Shown: positions 12,725 through 24,449 of the stretch, piece by piece | Layout: each line of letters begins with the position of its first letter | Position numbering within the stretch: the stretch's first letter is position 1 | Source: Odiellus spinosus | Lineage: Eukaryota > Arthropoda > Arachnida > Opiliones > Phalangiidae | Direction of reading: 5' to 3' | DNA: 64,000 nt | Assembly: GCA_963920705.1 (NCBI GenBank) | Contig: OY987226.1 | Coordinates: 17,548,501 to 17,612,500, forward strand | Translations under genes and position numbers: made by a program | Notes under the pieces: generated by a model | Database searches by the model: none | What the model saw: the letters and a program-made list of their open reading frames with translations, nothing else | What the model was told of the DNA's origin: nothing

Positions 12725-14252
12725 TTAATAGTATCCGTAGTGTCCGTGCCCGTGACCATGTCCGTAGACGGATCTGTGAGCGTATGGGGAAGCGTAGGCG
12801 ATTGGGGCGGCCTTAGCGACGATGGGAGCCGAGGCGTAGGCGTATGGGGCGACGGATTTGTAGACGGGAGCGGCGTATACTGGTGCCGTCCTGTAAACTG
12901 GAGCCTTGACGATGGGAGCAGCGTAAGCTACTGGGGCGACGTAGGCGGCAGCCGGTACCACGGTCTTAACTGGGGCGTAAGCCTCGGTTCCGGCGTAAGG
13001 GGAAGCGATGACGGCCGCGGCTGGGGCGCTGGCAGCGGTTCCTGGTTCGTTAGTCTTGACTACAACCCTGAACCCGAGTTCGTCAGCGATGTACTCAACG
13101 CGACGAGTTCTTCCGTCAATGTCGGTGATGGTGTAAGCGCCTTTCTTGTTGCCCCATTTGTCTCCGGTCTCCCATCGGCCGTTAGAAGCCCCCAATGGGT
13201 CCACGATGTCGTAGTTGAAAGCGTAGTTACCATGGTCCTTCGAAGGGTTTGGAAATCAGAAATGTTACGTTCGAAGAGAAATATCAACGAAGAACGCGTA
13301 CCCCTTGCTACCTTCCGCAATATAAGCTATTTTCTCACGTGATGGGGTTTTGGTCGGAAAGGAAGGACAATTAAATGACTTACGTCCTGCGTCCTGGACT
13401 GTACGCTCTTTCCACCACTGACTATTCCTGCCGAAACGTACGACATAGCGAGCGCTCCGAGAAGTAGCTTTAAAACCCAATTAAATAAAAATCCGATTAG
13501 TCATACTCAAACTAAAGATTTTAGCACGTACAAAGCTGGCAAACCCTTAACTTCCAGTGAATCCTGGCTTTGTACATGCCGCAACCTCAAGATCAAAATG
13601 GTTTCAAGGTCATGAACTTAATAGAAACAGAAATTCCCATAGCTTTCCAATCAATTCGTATCTTTCTAATTAAAAAGTTTGAGAAATCGCACGAATAACT
13701 TGTACGTGTACGAATAGTTAATGAATTAATGGTCACGTGACAAGGTTTGTTTTATAAAATATACGCGTATTTTACAAACTCTGTTGTACCAGTAATGAAA
13801 TGGATACGTGAAAATATATTTAATGCCATTACGTGATTTAATAATATTTATAATAGGCAACCACAGAGGCACAGCCTATTTTAAGCACTGCGTGAAAGGT
13901 AGCTTCAAGTACACGTACGCGTTACAAGTATATCATTAATCAATCTCTTTAATTATCCGAGGGATTCTTCCTCGAAACGCAATTGACCAATATTGGCAAC
14001 GTCCAGGCACAACCTAGAAAAGTATCTAAAGTACCATTGGAAAACCCAGTCTTCAATGGTAAATTAGAACGCCTCCGTGGTTCTTAATGAGCGTGCCATT
14101 AATCAAATTTGATTCAATTATTCGAGAATAGTGGACAAACACCGAGTTTCTAGTCTATATATCCGCGTATTTAATCCATCGGGGTTGAGAAGACCATGAA
14201 ACCAATTATTTAAACGAATTTCATTAATCCAAAGAGATACCTGAGCAATCAT
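12725..14252 (-). CDS. Rebers-Riddiford (chitin_bind_4) cuticular protein, arachnid type
   Basis: Structural protein of the chitinous cuticle. Three exons: 14241-14252 (four codons, MIAQ), 13384-13467 (28 codons), 12725-13237 (170 codons plus stop), giving 202 aa. A first exon carrying only the start of the signal peptide is the standard arthropod cuticle-gene layout. Signal peptide about residues 1-17 (LLLGALAMSYVSA then GIVSGG). The RR chitin-binding domain spans about 33-95: NYAFNYDIVDPLGA, then GAYTITDIDGRTRRVEY, then GFRVVVKTNEPGT. The remainder is an Ala/Pro/Val/Tyr-rich region with AAP and AP(V/I) repeats, and the C-terminus is GHGHGHGHYGYY, a histidine-rich tail often linked to cross-linking or metal binding. 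The acceptor of exon 3 has a weak pyrimidine tract but is the only one that clears an in-frame stop. A consensus donor (GTAAGT) near 12677 suggests a possible 3' UTR intron. Confidence 0.9.
13690..13935. repeat. GTAC-rich inverted repeat in cuticle gene intron 1
   Basis: ACTTGTACGTGTACG on the left and CAAGTACACGTACGCGTTAC on the right form inverted ends around ~200 bp. Same family as 31652-31745, 32630-32745 and 34035-34215. Confidence 0.5.
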
Positions 14253-14374
14253 GATGGCTTTTAGTTAATGTTTTGGGAGAGAGTTAAAAAAGTGGAAATG
14301 CTCCGCGTTCTGTCGCTAACCACGATAGAAGGGAAACTGAGAAATTGTGTGAAGAACTTGAGGAGTGTCTGGTC

Positions 14375-14382
14375 CTTATATA
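14375..14382 (-). promoter_or_regulatory. TATA box of the cuticular protein gene
   Basis: On the minus strand this reads TATATAAG, about 125 bp upstream of the cuticle start codon. A TCAGT initiator-like motif lies about 40 bp downstream (14334-14339), somewhat further than the usual 30 bp, so the exact start site is uncertain. Strong TATA promoters are common in arthropod cuticle genes. Confidence 0.55.
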
Positions 14383-14383
14383 C

Positions 14384-16528
14384 CTGGGATCTTTGTCTTT
14401 TAATCGCGGTACAAAGGCGAGGCTTTCCCGGCCCTTGTTAACTAGCGTGTTCAACTCTCCCCCCTTTCCACGGACGCTGGCCTCGCCCTTCCTATTCAAC
14501 TAACGGACCAATCGGGGTTTACCTTAGAACCGTTATAATCTCGACCTTTTGTTTTTCGCTATTTAGGTGGTCACGGAAATAATGTCCGCCAACGGAAAAA
14601 TTCAAAAGAAGGAGAGAAAGAGAGATCGAGAGAGAGTGAAAAGCCTTTGTCTTTCTTATCCCCTTTTTTTGAGAGAGTAATTTTTTTCGCTCTCTCTCTA
14701 AATCGCCTAAACTCCACCTATCCCGAGTCTTATCCATTCCATTGTCCGACCTTCACCCACATCTACATCGAATGTTTATTTCTCCTTCTTCGGTAACGGA
14801 CTCACACGCTTAAAGGGACATATAATATGACTTTGGCGCGTTACGGTTCGTTTCACCAGGAGATTTCGACTTATACCGATTCTAGACATTCCATCGAAAC
14901 CCTCGTTAGGAGATCTTAATCATAATTCGCTCGTGATACTAATTTATACAAAGTAATAGAAGAAATCAAGACTCTCGTTATAAAACTCCCCAAAAAAGGT
15001 TTCTATGCAAAATATTCTTTTAGAAGATTGTTAGTATAAGAAATCAAACGATGAGCGTGTATCTTAACTTATTGTTAGTTAATTTTAGTGTTAATTGTTC
15101 GTACTATAGTAATTACCAAATTCGTTGAAATTTTCACGAAATCACTTTTCACAAAGGAAGATCCGATTTTGTTAATTGTAAAATTTGACAATCATGACAC
15201 TAGGATTATTAACTCACTTGCGAATTATTTAATAACGAAAATTTGAAGTTTATCATCAGCAAGTGCTAAGATATTTTTATCTATAGCTCGTGAACTATCA
15301 AAATATTTTGATTGGTCGCAGAGTTTAATCTCAAATTTCCCGTATGACGTTTTAATAGTATGATAAAACTAAAAATAGAATCCATAGGCATTGAAGAAAA
15401 TTGGTGACAGCTTCACTTTAACGAGACAAATCGTAAAGACTACATTTAAACGTGGACTTACATATAGGAGAAGTGGAACGGAACATGGAGCAATAACTAC
15501 AGAATTTTTAAGTTCTTGAATAACAAATGATGTTATCCGATATGTTCCGTTCCTGCTGCCTCTATATAGCCGCGTTCACACTAGTCTTTGCAACCGTTTT
15601 TAAATGTTTTGGAAAGGTCGAATACAGAGATCCTTTGCCAAAACACGCAATTATCAACTTGAAAAGTCGATTTGAACACCCGAAATGCTTAGAAAACGGT
15701 TTCAAAGTATCAAGTGTGAACGTATCTTATGTGAATCCACCTTTATTCATTGACAATCGTTGCGGTTACTTAATTATTTCGAAATCCGTATCGTTGTTAT
15801 AATTTAAATTCTTGTCTCGGGCAGGATGTTAAATGTCACCGAGGTCAATCGGTTTACAGCCTTTATCGAATAAGGAACGTGAGATTAACGTTTAAACATA
15901 TTTCATATTTCAACATTCTTAATCTGCGAGCTCGGTGTAAGATAACTCGGAATTTAATTTGGATTAATAGACGATACGCTTTGAAAAACAATGAAACTTA
16001 GTTTATATAGCGTCGTTTCGAAATCTATAGTTACTAGTTAAAAGAAAAACTAACCCGGATATGTCGTCATAAAACAAAGTGTTAGCTATACGGGAAACCT
16101 CTCAACTCCCCACCGAGAGCGTGCGGGCGTTTTCTATTAAAACTAAAAGGATGGTGAATATTAAATTAAATTCATTTTCACTATTAAATTAGGCACAAGA
16201 ATGATACCCACTGATACCACCTAAACTATTAGAAATAATTCAGCATTTTCACAAGCTTTGGGGTCTATCTATGTCTTAGTAGTTTCGCTTCCGTTGTTTT
16301 CAGTTTAGGTAAGTTTTCTTTTTCCGATATTTGAACTTATTAAACGAATTAGAGACAACTGATTTAAAAAATCTGGGGACTTGAGGTAAAATATGACTTG
16401 TAAATAGCATATTAAAGAAAATATATGCTTTTGCTACTAAAAAATGTCCTTAAAATAGAAACGCAACCTGACTCATTTCGGACCTCGTCAAATTAAACTC
16501 TCGTCATAAATAATTTCCTTTTCAAGGA
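14384..16528. other. Upstream region of the cuticle gene, no confident gene
   Basis: Contains an AG/CT-rich tract near 14600-14700 and one end of the TTAAAGTGA MITE family at ~15340-15424 (GGTGACAGCTTCACTTTAA). A 91-codon plus-strand ORF (15527-15802) starts with a hydrophobic stretch but matches no family I know. Low-complexity AAG-rich sequence follows at 16529-16585. Confidence 0.5.
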
Positions 16529-17203
16529 TTGAAAAAAAGAAGGAATTAGAAGAAGAAGAAGAAAAAGAAAAAAAAACTGAAGAATTTGTGACGTCGGTTT
16601 TACTTTTAATTTTAGTGGCGCGCCTTGCGCCATAGAAAAAGATGGATGCACACAGACACGTTTAAAGCTCGTGAGCTTAGAGAAATACTATGAGCGAACG
16701 AGCTTTAAACGTGTGTCAGTGTGCATCTGCCTTAAAAACCGGCGCGACTAAAGCTAGGTTCCCACTTGACCGAAAATAACGACCGAAAAAGTTGTCGCTG
16801 CGGCAAAAAATGTCTATTAACGCAGAGCCCCGACGGTATAATTTTCCATTGGTTCACACATACGACCGAAAACCGCGACCGAAAGGAGATTCGAGTAATC
16901 ACGTGGTGTGACTTAAGTGTCTCGTATAATCGCGAAAATAACGAGACACTAGAGTTCTTGACACGTCGTCTGCTTAAAGTCTGTTTTTGAATTTACCTCC
17001 AAATATTTTTAAAAAAACTAGGCTGCAGCGCCATCTCTGATGGAAGACCTGTCAGATACGAGTTTTTCTGTTGAAATAATTAGGATAAACACGTTCGTGT
17101 TTATTAGGATAAACACGTTCGTGTTTATCCCTTTATCTGAACTCGAATTTCATCAGAAACCGTAATGTCTTTTCCAATGGACCCGCGGCGCTTGATAACT
17201 GAA

Positions 17204-17229
17204 AGCGTCGTCGTCGTCGTCGTCGTCGT
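17204..17229. repeat. GTC trinucleotide microsatellite
   Basis: Seven to eight uninterrupted GTC units inside the Harbinger-like element. Confidence 0.8.
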
Positions 17230-17360
17230 TTCCCTCTTCCCACCGTCCACTGAATTCGAATTAATACAGACAAAGGTACTTTTGAAAAAATTTGATAAGA
17301 CTTCGATCAGGTACAAGAGTATCTCTAGTTAAACACAGATTTCAATAATGAAATGTTGAT

Positions 17361-17780
17361 TAAGTATACGAAGTAATAGAAAGTAAGGTACCTGAATGGG
17401 TTACAAAAGGGTGAAATCTTAAGCTTAGCCGAGCTTTACTAATTGCTTCAAAATGAATAAACAAAAATTTTATTTCTTAAACAGTAGAATGATAAGGAAT
17501 ATCCATCGAATTCGAGTTAATAGAAAGTAAGGCGCCTGAATGGGTTACAAAAGGGTGAAATCATAAGCTTAGCCGAGCTTTATTAATTGCTTCAAAATGG
17601 TAAACAAAATTTTATTTCTTAAACAGTAGAATGATAATGAATATCCATCGAATTCGAGTTAATAGAGAGACAGATGCCTGTATGGGTGACGAAAAGGGTA
17701 AAACATATAACTAGCCGAGCTTTATTAATTGGCTTTAAATTGATAAACAAAAATTGATTTTATTAAACAGTTGATAAGTT
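17361..17780. repeat. Three-copy ~145-bp tandem repeat
   Basis: Units start near 17361, 17519 and 17660, each with TAATAGA(A/G)AG, TAGCCGAGCTTTA(C/T)TAATTG and a TTAAACAGT block. The third copy is the most diverged. Inside the Harbinger-like element. Confidence 0.75.
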
Positions 17781-18679
17781 TTTTTTAATGGCATTTTTTA
17801 TCGTTAACGGAAAATTGCATTTATTGGGTTCTTTTACTAGGGTAGCCCTCTTCAGCCGTCTAATTTTGACTATTATGTCATATCATGAGTATCCCATTAT
17901 ATTCACCTTAATTCACCGTAATTAAAAAGTTGGAATGATTTTCTTATCATTTGATTTTTTAACTTTAATAATATATCTCTTCTCGGCCTATATAAACGAG
18001 ATTTGCATATTCAGTACTCGCAGATGCACTGTACCAATGCGTGGTTTACGTTAGCGTTTAAAATTGTGGCGAGCCCTCTCGTTTGTGCAATGGTGACGTC
18101 TTCGATTGTTTAGGCAATCGTTTCTCACCTATATTTCGGTGATAAGAGACTCATTTCTCACGATCTTTTGGGTAGAGTACTCGAATAAACCGAAGCGATT
18201 GAATGTAAATCGCCTTACCTAGAAATGTGACCAATATAATATAGTAAGTCACTGTAAAAACATTTCATAATGAGAGTTCTAGGGATTAAATATCACTCGA
18301 GTTGGACTTCATATCCTGCCAAGTGCTCGATTACACATGAAATTTATAGTTTAACGTTTTCAATCTCTACTTTATTTTTTAAAATACTTGAGTTTTGCGA
18401 CTAGGATGTGCTTTAGATCCACATTACAACTACGTAATAACGTTGCTATTAAGTAGTTGACCAATTATTGAAGTCTGTATCTAAATCACGTCTAACTCAA
18501 TTATAATAAAAAATAAAGATTTAGAATTTTAAATAGGATATACGAAACGGAAATTGATGTCGGCGAGTTAAATAAACGGCCACATACTTCTGGTCTCCAG
18601 AATTATGTTCTCATGCTGCTTTAAAGAATTGTTTCGCTTTCCATGCTCATTTTTTGTCGATGCGATTCAATATTATAAA

Positions 18680-19140
18680 TTTAATCTCTAGCTCGGTCTA
18701 GCCCGTCCCTCTTGTAATATTTTAGGTAAGGCTAGGTTAGTTAATCCCTCGACCTCCCCCGTCCATCTGGTAATCTTTAAGGTGAGGTTAGGTTAGTTAA
18801 TCCCTCTAATTAGCCAATCCTTCCAACTAGTTAATCCTTAGCTCGGGCTATTTGTAATATTTTAGGTAAGGCTAGGTTAGGTTAGTTAATTCCTCGAATT
18901 AGCCCATCGTTCCAACTAGTTAATCCCTCGGGTTACCCATTCCATCAAGTAATCTTTAAGGTTAAATTAGGTTAATTAAACACTGGAAATAGCCCATCCC
19001 TCCAACTAGGTAATCCCTATAACTCGGGCTAACCCGTTCCTCTTGTAGTATTTTAGGTAAGATTAGTTTAGGTTAGTTAATCAATTGAACTAGCCCATCC
19101 CAGTTTTACAACTTAGGTAAGGTTAGGTTAGTTAATCTCT
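18680..19140. repeat. Degenerate minisatellite with GGTTAGGTTAG cores
   Basis: Imperfect units, about 80-130 bp, combine CTCGGGCTAGCCC, TTTTAGGTAAGG(C/T)TAGGTTAG and TTAATCCCTC. The cores contain two TTAGG units, the arthropod telomere repeat, but never a long run. Confidence 0.65.
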
Positions 19141-19304
19141 GCCTTTCGAGATTTGTACCAGGGTCTCAATTACGAATAGATTGAAGCCTCAATTAAACGC
19201 TTTAATTTTTATTCAGCATTAGTAAGAATTAAAGTTCAATAAACCTATAAAGCAAAATAGTGAAATGTGGAAAAGGTGTATATTTTTGGAGAAAAAAGGA
19301 CAGA

Positions 19305-19813
19305 AATTATACAAAAAAGAGGTTGCTTCGCACCCTTAAAAAAACTCTTTATCTAACTCGAATCAAACCCGTGAAAGGACAGAAATTATTTGTTAGAGAA
19401 AGAGCAATTTCATATCTTTAAAATTATAGTTAGTAGATTTAGTCTACTACTTCAAAGATTTTATTACTATTATATATTTTCCAAAAAACGGATAAAGACG
19501 ACCTAGTTAACCATCCTCTCCCATTGATGTTTATTTTAAATTCTATCAGTATCACTAATAAAATTAGCTAAAGATGGAGTTCCTTTAATGTATATATATT
19601 TATCATTAGTCCTAGGTCGTCTTTATCCGTTTTTTGGAAAATATATAATAGTAATAAAATCTTTGAAGTAGTAGACTAAATCTACTAACTATAATTTTAA
19701 AGATATGAAATTGCTCTTTCTCTAACAAATAATTTCTGTCCTTTCACGGGTTTGATTCGAGTTAGATAAAGAGTTTTTTTAAGGGTGCGAAGCAACCTCT
19801 TTTTTGTATAATT
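19305..19813. repeat. Perfect 202-bp inverted repeat with 105-bp spacer
   Basis: Arms 19305-19506 and 19612-19813 are identical in inverted orientation as far as I can read base by base. The spacer is 19507-19611. Outer bases diverge immediately at both ends. Confidence 0.9.
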
Positions 19814-19879
19814 AATACACTATGCTTATTTAATTATACAATGCTTTCGTATCTTATGTACAAAAAAATTTCCAATATT

Positions 19880-19951
19880 AAACGAAGACGGTTTTGGATG
19901 AGAGATATTTTTAAAAGAAGGCGTGCTCAAGGATTTCAAGAGAATTATCTT
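19880..19951 (+). pseudogene. Possible PIF/Harbinger transposase N-terminal fragment
   Basis: A 24-codon stretch reads RRRFWMRDIFKRRRAQGF, which resembles the RR(F/W)W...R...G motif near the N-terminus of HARBI1-type transposases. It sits just inside the right terminus and points outward, so it is a rearranged remnant if real. The surrounding ORF continues into the terminal repeat and is not coding. Confidence 0.35.
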
Positions 19952-20118
19952 TCGGTCGACTTGTGCGGTAAAAATAGAACACAGATTCTGTCCGACCGAA
20001 ATCGTTTTCGGTCATCTTGTGCAGAAACTTTTTTACCGCAGAGGTGTTAACGCAGTGTTTCGGTCGTGTTTTCGGTCAAGTGGGAACTAAGCTTAACATA
20101 AAAAGTAAAACCGACGTG

Positions 20119-21270
20119 TTTACTTTAAATAACTCAAAACAGGGTGAAAAATATATTTTTTTATTATTATTATTTAAAGTTGACCTATGACCTGCGATCC
20201 CCTGGCCTGGAATAAATAAACTAGTTCATAACATTGACCGGGGCACCGTCTGCTATAATAGGGCTACAAAATTTGTAGTTCCAATCTTCAACTTCCAAAT
20301 ACTCAAGAATCAAGAAACGTTTTGAAAAATCCTTCAATTTCCTCGGTGGTCACGTGGACCACTAACCCCCCCCCCTCCGATTTAATTTTTAAACTAGACT
20401 AAGCAATTTTTAAAGTGGTCATTTGCCCTGTGCCACCGCCTAAACCTATTTTATACCAGCAAAGACATACAAGGCCAATTATAAGGCCAAATTACGACCC
20501 CTTAATTTTAAGCAATGTGGCTCGCCGATTTCGTGAGGGGATTTCTAACGAAAATCCCTTTGACGTAATTCCATATCAAAGAAAAATTTGATTAGTTATC
20601 TTATTAGTTAGATTTGTACAAAAAGGATTAACCAAAACTATGTACACGTGCCGAATCATGCGTTTAGAGCATTAGATAACTAAATTTCCCATTCCACTGA
20701 GATCTACAAATCGCAAGAGATTTTCTCAAAATTAAAATTTCTCTCTCTTACAATTGGCAGAAAACGCGGGTTTAAATTTCTCTTCGCGAGAAAACGGTAA
20801 AATTCGGTAACAAAAACCTTTTTTTGACCATCTCCCTTTAAAGCAATTCACGTTAAATTAAGTATCCATTCGCTTCAGCAAGTTCAGCTTACCCAAGTTT
20901 TCTGCACACCCTCTGAAAGTGAAATATAATTTCACCGACGTAATAAATAATTTTAATTTTATTACATTCCTTTTCATCGCGCCTTTAATTTTTAAGTTTT
21001 GCTTTTCCGTTTGTTAATTTGATCACGTCGTTGAATTACGCGAAAGAGATCTGTTGTTTGGCGATGTCAAGCGTCTTATCACGCGTGATGGACATTTTAA
21101 AACCCAACGCCCCATTGTGCCTTCGTTAAATTAGTGGCGCTAAGGATAAATTGTATATCATTGTTTAATTGTTATATCACGCTTACAGGAGATAATTTAT
21201 CCGAACAAGCTCTTGACTGTTATGTAATATAGCATATCGGACTTGAATTATAATTGCAGGAGCTTATAAA
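20119..21270. other. Intergenic, no gene seen
   Basis: AT-rich sequence with a short C run near 20370. No gene or clear repeat recognised. Confidence 0.4.
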
Positions 21271-21551
21271 GCAGCCTTTGAAAATGGTGATTCTAGAATA
21301 TGTATTTTCACTGTTGAGATATTTTTTTCTATGACATATTTTAAACCGTTTTTAACGATCTTTCCGAAAATGCTACTCAATTTCCATTTGGCCGGAGTTC
21401 ATGAAAAATCCGTGTCAGCCTCACTTTTGTTTTTACTGTTTTGATAATGTTTTTTATGGCATCAAAAGACGTACCAGCCCATCGCTTAAAAAGTCATCAC
21501 CCCTGTCTCGCTCGAGTGGTTTGGACTCTTCCTCGATATTATGAGTGGGGA

Positions 21552-21666
21552 GAGAAGGCCGGAATTTAGGCGGACCGCGCTTGGCTAAATTTTCTTTCCT
21601 CCAAAGAGTGGCGCTTCCGATACCACTATTTACACCAACTGCGGCCGCTAAAGTGTCTCGAATCCA
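21552..21666 (-). repeat. Dispersed repeat, inverted copy of 29602-29741
   Basis: In complement it matches 29602-29741: GAGACACT(C/T)TAGCGGCCGCAG, CTTTGGAG and AAGCGCGG(C/T)CCGCCTAAATT. The TATAAATA of the 29-kb copy is mutated here. Confidence 0.65.
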
Positions 21667-22721
21667 TTTACCTGGACCTTAGTTGACAGTATTAAGCTAC
21701 GGGGCATTTTTTACTTTTATGGAGTGATAGACTTTTGAAGTTTTGATTGCATATATGTTGCATATATACCTTTCCTAAAATGCCACTAAAATTCCATTTG
21801 AAACCGGTGACATAATCACTTAAAGTAGTATTTTGAGTCGGTGACCTCCTCAATAATCAATTAGCGACACTACCGTATTAGAAACCCTTCCCAATTACCG
21901 GCTTAAGACGAAAAAAAACCCGCGGGACGCGATAAAAAAATCTATTGTTTTCCATTTGTTTTAGCCAATTGATATTTTCACTCGAGCGGCCATTCAACTC
22001 TTGGCGCTAACTTGGAAAATTTAAAGAAGGTTTGAAATTGTGAACTCATTGAAAAGTTTTTAACCAAACCAGAAATATCGAGCATCTTTGTAGATCATTA
22101 CGATCTTTTTTTTTAAGTAAAAGAAGAACCACCCGAGAACCGTTAAGTTTTATTTACAATAATGCCAACAAAAAAGGGAGAGTTTGTTTAGAAAACTTTT
22201 AACGAAACAAAAGAGGTGCGCTTTCGGAATTTACATCCTATACATACATAGTACAAATTCGTACTACAGATTAGAATTGAATCTCTATAGGATAAAACAA
22301 TGGTCTGTTACGGGGATGACTGGTATTGGAATAAAAAGGGGGGAGAATGCTAATCGGGTATTTTCAAATTTGGTGTTCCCATTTTTTCTTTGACCCGACA
22401 AAAAAAATCTGTTTGTAATCCGAAGCGCGCGAGTTTCGGTAAATTGTTTGGTACCTGGCGTTGAAGGCCAAGTAGTCAAAAAGCACCCACAACCCAAGGT
22501 GGCGCGCCCTTTGATAATAAAGGCCACCACCAGCACTAAAATTTGATTTACTCTATATAAACATGGACAATTGATACTATAGAGGAATCCTGCGCGATGA
22601 AATCGTAGTCGCGGTAGGATTATACCGGGGAAATAATTCACGGATTAAGGGAGCGCAATTAGTGAAACGTTTGAAACTATAGGTTTTCGCGAGGTATACA
22701 ACTCGCCCTGGATCCCTCGAT

Positions 22722-22965
22722 AAAAGGGAGAATGCAACCTAACAACAAGTGATTTTTTATCGATTCCTTAGCCTAATCCACCAGTAAAGAATTACAAACA
22801 AATATTAAACTAGAAATAAATTTAAAACTTTAATTCATGGCGATCCTGAACTCCCCATATAAGGACCATCGATCAATGTCATTGGTCAGGATCGCCATGA
22901 ACCAAGCTAAGCCTATTTTCCAGGTAAGTTTCTAATTTAATATTTGTTTGTACATTTTTTGACTG
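22722..22965. mobile_element. Foldback element related to 3510-3933
   Basis: The left end AAGGGAGAATGCAACCTAAC and inner TAAACTAGAAATAAATTTA match the 3.5-kb element. The centre is an inverted repeat of ATGGCGATCCTGA. The right end is eroded and no longer has CTCCCTTTAA. Confidence 0.6.
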
Positions 22966-23434
22966 TATTAAAGTGATTAGGTGAGGTCCTGTATTAAAGT
23001 GATTACGTGAAGTCCTGTATTAAAGTGATACGTAACTGTACGTATTTAACATAGCAAAATGTTGTAATCAGTTACGTCATCATGAAATAGGTGTACAGAC
23101 TACGGAAATGGATAGAATTTCTCCACTTTACATATATAATCACCTTGGAATTCATCCAACTTACAGTTTAAAATATTTAACCGTGTGAATCAGGCTTGGG
23201 ATAATTTTTCCTTTTTGTTGGGCGAGAATTACATCGTTAAAATTGACCCGGTCAGTTTGGGGAGTAGGTGATTATTTCTCGAGTCGGGGCGAGAGATAGT
23301 TACGACATGGCACGAGAGAAATAATATGTTAACATTGACAATAAGACTCGCGTTATTTAATTTCTCTAGGTCCATAATATTAAAATTTAAATTTGATTAT
23401 TCAAAAACGAGGAAACTTCTAATAAGGCCTTAAA

Positions 23435-23915
23435 GTGAGGCTACCCCCAATTTTTCATCAACTCCAAATGAAAATTGAGTAGCATTTTTGTGAAAGATCT
23501 TTAAGTAAACTATTCAAAATATATACATATGTAAGAGACAATTGACATACATGTCATAGAAAAAAATGCATGCAATAATCTCAACTTTTTAAAATAAAAA
23601 TTGCCTCAATACTACGTCATCAATATGGTCATGAGGCTATTGTAGAGGTTACAGTTGATTCTCTCGCCTTCTGGCACGTGATACAATCGTACTTAATCCA
23701 GAAAGTCATATAAACCTTTCGTATGGAAATTATCGTTCCAGAAAAAAACTAATTAAACCATAAATTGGAAATAAATGACCTATATTTGATATTTTAATTT
23801 TGAAGTTTCTTATTAACGCTTCAACCCATATGACGTTTTAATAGTATGATAAAATTAAAAATATAATCCATTTGGATTCGGAAAAAACGGTGACAGTCTT
23901 ACTTTAAAAGTGTGG
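23435..23915. repeat. Cluster of TTAAAGTGA-type MITE pieces
   Basis: CTTAAAGTGAGGCTAC at ~23434 and GGTGACAGTCTTACTTTAA near 23890 are inverted ends of the family described at 63048-63200. The interior around 23790-23900 matches 15340-15424, 28680-28815 and 35960-36068. Confidence 0.55.
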
Positions 23916-24297
23916 TACACGGGTGGTCATTTTCTGGTTTGACTACCTCGCTCGCTTGTTAAGCTAGAAAACGGTTAATTATAGTTTTAAAGGGAGAGTG
24001 CCACGATCTAGTCAAAAATGTAATTGGTTCCAAACCTCTTTCATTGTTCGGGAAACAATTACAGAAAGAAGAAATTAGGCTTATACCGCGATTATTTTAT
24101 TTTTTTTTATTTTGCTTTTTAATACAAAAACTGCTTGACGAAAATTTAGACTCTTGAACCATCCTTGTACACTTTGCAGCCAAAATTCGTCTGCTATTCA
24201 TTATCTCTCATAGGTCTCTAAATAGTTCTGGAGAACCCTCTGGCGTTTAATTTTTCTACCTAGGCTAATTCTCTACGCTAGAGCTTGTAGTTTCGAG

Positions 24298-24439
24298 CGA
24301 GGGGTCAGACATTCTTGAATTAGCTGTACACCTGAGTTTACTGAGTTCAGCTTTGACAGTGCATTGAGTTGGAACTCTTATGATAGTGCAAAGAGTTCAA
24401 AAATTTTGTACACCTGAGTTCACGAGTGTCTGCCCCTCG
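24298..24439. mobile_element. 142-bp MITE with 8-bp target duplication
   Basis: Ends CGAGGGGTCAGAC and GTCTGCCCCTCG are inverted repeats. Flanked by perfect 8-bp duplications GTTTCGAG (24290-24297 and 24440-24447). Internal GAGTTCAGCTTTG and AAAATTTTGTACA are shared with 28082-28211. hAT-like by duplication length. Confidence 0.85.
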
Positions 24440-24449
24440 GTTTCGAGAC

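Larger units (their letters stand above)
16752..20093. mobile_element. PIF/Harbinger-like non-autonomous element
   Basis: The 3342-bp segment has inverted ends AGCTAGGTTCCCACTTGACC and, at the right, the complement of AGCTTAGTTCCCACTTGACC, continuing GAAAA. It is flanked by TAA on both sides (16749-16751 and 20094-20096), the TWA duplication of PIF/Harbinger. Subterminal CGACCGAAA motifs repeat on both sides, as in many animal Harbingers. The interior holds tandem repeats, a perfect 202-bp inverted repeat and a small transposase-like fragment, but no intact transposase. Confidence 0.72.
16587..20118. mobile_element. Outer element interrupted by Harbinger insertion
   Basis: ACGTCGGTTTTACTTTT at ~16587 and its complement AAAAGTAAAACCGACGT at ~20102-20118 form inverted ends of a small element. 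Left of the insertion there is an internal hairpin (ACACGTTTAAAGCTCGT near 16660 against ACGAGCTTTAAACGTGT near 16700). Without the 3.3-kb insertion the element would be about 190 bp, MITE-sized. Confidence 0.55.

Noticed and set aside
12740-13342. 200-codon plus-strand ORF
   Set aside because: Antisense shadow of the cuticular protein exon, with Gly/Ser/Trp/Val composition expected from its complement.
22285-22641. 118-codon minus-strand ORF
   Set aside because: No family resemblance, mixed composition, no splice or promoter context.
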